A stretch of 64,000 nt of DNA, taken from the NCBI GenBank assembly GCA_027625915.1, contig JANTQA010000008.1, forward strand, positions 8,726,501-8,790,500. Direction: 5' to 3'. Both the position numbers and the translations under genes were made by a program. Below are positions 61,149 to 64,000 of this stretch, piece after piece. The notes beneath the pieces were generated by a model. The model was not told the origin of the DNA. It saw only the letters and a program-made list of their open reading frames with translations, and searched no databases. The stretch's first letter is position 1. Every line of letters begins with the position of its first letter. This stretch comes from Anaeramoeba flamelloides. Lineage: Eukaryota > Metamonada > Anaeramoebidae.

Positions 61149-64000
61149 ATGTCCCATTTTACACCAACAATTGTTCTTTTAAAAGAAGGAACCGACTCGT
61201 CTCAAGGTAAAGGGCACCTTTTAAGTAACATTGATGCCTGTGTTGAAATTGTCAACACCCTAAAAACAACGCTTGGACCAAGAGGGATGGACAAGCTTAT
61301 TACAAACGACAGAGGCAAATCTACAGTCACAAACGATGGTGCAACAGTTATGAGACTTCTTGATGTTGTTCACCCAGCTGTTCAAACACTTGTTGACATT
61401 GCAATGTCCCAAGACTCCGAAGTAATTCTTTTTCTTTTTCTTTTTCTTTTCCCTTTTATTGTCATTTTGTATTTCTTGTCTAATTCCATCCCAAAACTCA
61501 ACCTTAAATCGAACAAAAACACGCCATCTCGCCCCAACAATAAACAAAAACAATTTAAACACTCTTCAATCAAAAAGGTTGGTGATGGAACAACATCTGT
61601 TGTTGTCTTTGCAGGAGAAATCCTTGAACAAAGCAGATCGTTCATCAAAGAAAATGTACACCCACAAACTTTGATCAAAGCCTTCAGAAAAGCATGCTTC
61701 AAATGCCGAGAAAGGATCAAAGAAATTGCAATTGAATCAAATGTTGAAGACGAAAAGCAATGGAACTCAATGCTGAAGAAGTGTGCATCAACTGCAATGA
61801 ACTCAAAATTAATTGCTGGACACAAAGATGCCTTTTCTGATATGGTCGTTCAAGCTGTTAGGTCACTTGACCCTGAATTCCCAGAAGTCGATCTGATTGG
61901 AATCAAAAAAGTAGGAGGAGGCGCAATGGAAGAATCTTTCCTTGTTAACGGTGTTGCTTTCAAAAAAACCTTCTCTTATGCAGGCTTTGAACAACAACCT
62001 AAAAAATTCAACGAGCCTAAAATTGCTTTGTTAAACATTGAGCTCGAATTGAAAAACGAAAAAGAAAATGCTGAAATAAGAATCAAAGATCCAAAAGTAA
62101 AAATATTCCTTTTTTTTTTTTCTTTTTATTTTGTTTTTTTTTGCTTTTTTTGTTGTCTATTTTTTTTGTGGACAAGAAAATAACTTGTGCTTTTGAAGAT
62201 TGTTTTATTGAAATAAAGAGTTCAGACCAGATTAACTAATGTATGAAAAACCCAAAAGTTCTGAAATTTTATTTTGGTTTAGATCTTTTCTTCAATTCAC
62301 TATTGTGAATTATCTCATAGAATTCACAAAAATCTATGACTTAATTTTTCAAGTTTTTTTGTCAAAATTTGTACTTTTTCCAAAAATTATTACAGTTTCT
62401 CAGTTTACACAAACGAGAAAGGAAACCTGTCAATATATTCCATGTTTTCAATAGCAAAAAAATGATTAAATAAAAGAAAATGTTTGATGATTAACAAAAA
62501 TTTGAAAAATCAAAAATAATTCTTTAAGGGATTAGCGTCACCATAGATTTCTCTATAATCAAAGTATGTTGTAATTGGGTGTAAATGATATTATTGCTAA
62601 TTAGTTCAAATAGTTTCTGTGACTCTAAAAAATCTATTATAAATCTTATTGCACAATAAATTCTTACATTTTTTACTAATGATCACTATTAAAACAGTTT
62701 CATGTTGAAAAAATTTTTTTTAATTTCTTTTCTCAATCTTTAAATAGAAACCCAAAATACAGTATTCTGGTATTTAATAATTTAGATTTAGAACTTCCGA
62801 AAGTAACTATTTTAATAATTTTTGAATTTCAAAGATTAATTCCATAATCATCAACATAAAAATCCAAAGACTGATTAGTTTTGTTTGCTTTTGAAAAAGC
62901 TACTTGTAGTATCAATATATTTACATGATTTGAGAAATAATTTGTCAAAAAAATTTATTTGGGTTAATTATTTAATTTTTTAAAAAAAACGAATTTTTTA
63001 GCAACTAATCTACATTTCACCACAAATTTAAGAAAGATATTTTGTGACTTTGTAGTCTGAATATTGATAATTCAACCTTTAAATTTATGGCGAAATACAG
63101 ATTTTATTCTGAAATTGCTGGTTTTGTTTACTAATACAATAGATCATTTTTAATTGATGAGATCAACAAATATTACTACTTAACGAATCGATTTTTTATA
63201 GACATTTGAACCATGTAGCATTAATGTGGTTAGGCCCAATAACAACATTCTTTGATTCTAGGCTTCTCCTTGGTAGACGCTAATCCCTTAAGAAATCAAA
63301 AAAACAAACAAACCCAAACATTTTTATTCTTTTATTAAATTGAACTTTCTGAGATGAGAAAGCCTTATTTTTTTTTGAAAAAACCCTCTCCCTTCAGGGC
63401 GTTACCCTAAACAGGATCCTAGTTGTGGAAAAATAACACTTTTTGTAAAAAAACTTGAAAAAAAATTTTTTTTTTTTTTTTCATTGTATATTTAACTGAG
63501 GAGTTTTTAATACCTCTTATCCACTATCAATAGATTTTTTTAATTTGAAAGAATTGAGTAGAATCTTTGGTTTTTACAAAATTCTTTTAAATTAACAAAA
63601 ATCGCAGTGATCTTTTCCCAGGTTTTTTTTTTTATAAAATCTAATAGATTTTCGTTAGGTTTTTTTTACTTTAGAAATAAAATAGAAAACCTCAAAAAAA
63701 CCTTGAACACTTAACAGATAAAACAGAAAACCACAAGAAAACTACCACTTATCTTTTTTTTTACTTTTTGAAATGAAAAAAACCTACGCACTTGATGGCA
63801 CTCTACAGCATTCTTTCATCAGGTTTTTATAATTTAAACGAATTGAGTAAATTCAAATATTTTACTTACTTCTTCTGAATTCTGGAAACCACCATTAGGT
63901 TTTCTTGAATTTTCTTTTTATTTGTTAAGTGTTCTAGGTTTTTTTTACTTTAGAAATAAACAGAAAATTTATTAAAATTTTCGGTTTATTTCTAAAGTAA
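61149..64000 (+). CDS. CCT7: CCT7, TCP-1/TRiC chaperonin eta subunit, 3' part beyond the window; exons 61149-61421 and 61578-62096
   Basis: Subunit eta of the cytosolic hetero-oligomeric chaperonin that folds actin, tubulin and WD40 proteins. The first exon (91 codons) has the family start [28 protein letters not shown] and [16 protein letters not shown]. The second (173 codons) opens with [14 protein letters not shown], the ATP-binding loop, and runs to [37 protein letters not shown] and [10 protein letters not shown]. The join is phase 0 (GAA then GTT). At 62097 a GTAAAA donor follows; the family sequence should continue at VEDYQ, but nothing like it is present up to 64000. So 264 of about 550 residues are visible and the next intron exceeds 1.9 kb. 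The eta assignment rests on the N-terminal [11 protein letters not shown] and SYAGFE signatures. Confidence 0.93.
61422..61577 (+). other. CCT7 intron 1, 156 nt, in frame and without stops
   Basis: Donor GTAATT, acceptor AAAAG. Its length is a multiple of three and it has no stop codon in the exon frame, so unspliced RNA would still encode a continuous protein with 52 extra residues (Phe/Leu-rich, then Asn/Lys-rich) just before the ATP-loop GDGTTS. Family alignment shows that these residues do not belong to CCT7. Confidence 0.9.
62524..63291. mobile_element. Family F element, full-length copy 1 (768 bp)
   Basis: Starts TTAAGGGATTAGCGTC and ends GACGCTAATCCCTTAA: a 16-bp perfect inverted repeat, extended by weaker complementarity (TAATCAAAGTATGTTGTAAT against TAGAATCAAAGAATGTTGTT) for over 70 bp. 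No transposase frame is seen. Related copies lie at 21087-21395 and 58181-59117. Superfamily not determined. Confidence 0.82.
63535..64000. repeat. Family D/K repeat cluster at right edge
   Basis: Contains GAATTGAGTAGAATCTTTGG, ACTTTAGAAATAAAATAGAAAACC, CACTTGATGGCACTCTACAGCATTC and TTTAGAAATAAACAGAAAATTTATT with its complement at the very end. Similar strings occur at 26770-26890, 41040-41300, 57170-57290 and 59300-59690. Confidence 0.5.

Larger units (their letters stand above)
62097..64000 (+). other. CCT7 intron 2, left part (over 1.9 kb)
   Basis: Begins with GTAAAA and T-rich DNA. Contains the full-length family F element (62524-63291) and family D/K repeat fragments at 63535-64000. No further CCT7 coding sequence is visible, so the acceptor lies outside the window. 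Confidence 0.75.

Noticed and set aside
61260-61825. Minus-strand frames opposite CCT7
   Set aside because: Shadows of conserved CCT7 exons.
1-64000. Retroviral, Polinton or other virus-like remnants
   Set aside because: No reverse transcriptase, integrase, capsid or polymerase similarity and no long terminal direct repeats were recognised.

Overview
This is an AT-rich (roughly 75-80 percent by eye) eukaryotic window. It carries spliced nuclear genes on both strands, the standard stop codons TAA and TAG, and many short non-autonomous transposable elements. The proteins have Lys/Asn/Gln-rich low-complexity tracts, Glu/Lys coiled coils and a GCC2/GCC3-type cysteine-rich membrane protein. That mix suggests a free-living protist, for example an Anaeramoeba-like metamonad or an amoebozoan. 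The species cannot be fixed from this sequence alone. No rRNA, tRNA, CRISPR array or viral gene was recognised.

Layout, left to right: (1) 3641-11217 (+), UTP7/WDR46, a small-subunit processome WD40 protein, with two coding exons split by a 5.1-kb intron. (2) 16775-24030 (-), a Pumilio/PUF RNA-binding protein reconstructed as five exons and 892 codons. Its eight PUM repeats have the residues expected to read UGUAUAUA. (3) 30415-34711 (+), a very long coiled-coil protein with a small folded C-terminal domain; its frame slips once inside an 18-A run. (4) 39203-40334 (+), ALG7/DPAGT1, the first enzyme of dolichol-linked N-glycan assembly, with two apparent single-base frame breaks near the N-terminus. 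(5) 43212-53473 (-), a 1531-residue surface-type protein in three exons: signal peptide, Pmp-like beta-helix repeats, an EGF-like unit, about 34 GCC-type cysteine modules, about nine membrane spans and a basic tail. (6) 61149 to beyond the right edge (+), CCT7, the eta subunit of the TRiC chaperonin; only the first two exons are inside the window.

The genes do not form an operon or pathway. They are housekeeping genes (rRNA processing, chaperonin, N-glycosylation) mixed with a translational regulator, a coiled-coil protein and a surface protein. Every splice junction proposed here was checked for matching phase. Introns run from 119 nt to more than 5 kb, and several of the long ones hold repeat copies.

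The non-coding space holds at least nine repeat families (labelled A to I), mostly palindromic or inverted-repeat elements of 200-770 bp present in two or more copies. The most striking are two head-to-head 460-bp copies of family A at 37414-38372, which form a hairpin almost 1 kb long; a family B element inserted at a TA inside a family F element near 58225; and interlocked family A arms at 56128-56726. I found no autonomous transposase and no convincing new gene system. The best candidates for a second look are the giant inverted repeat, the frame anomalies in otherwise good genes and the cysteine-module array with its recent internal duplications.
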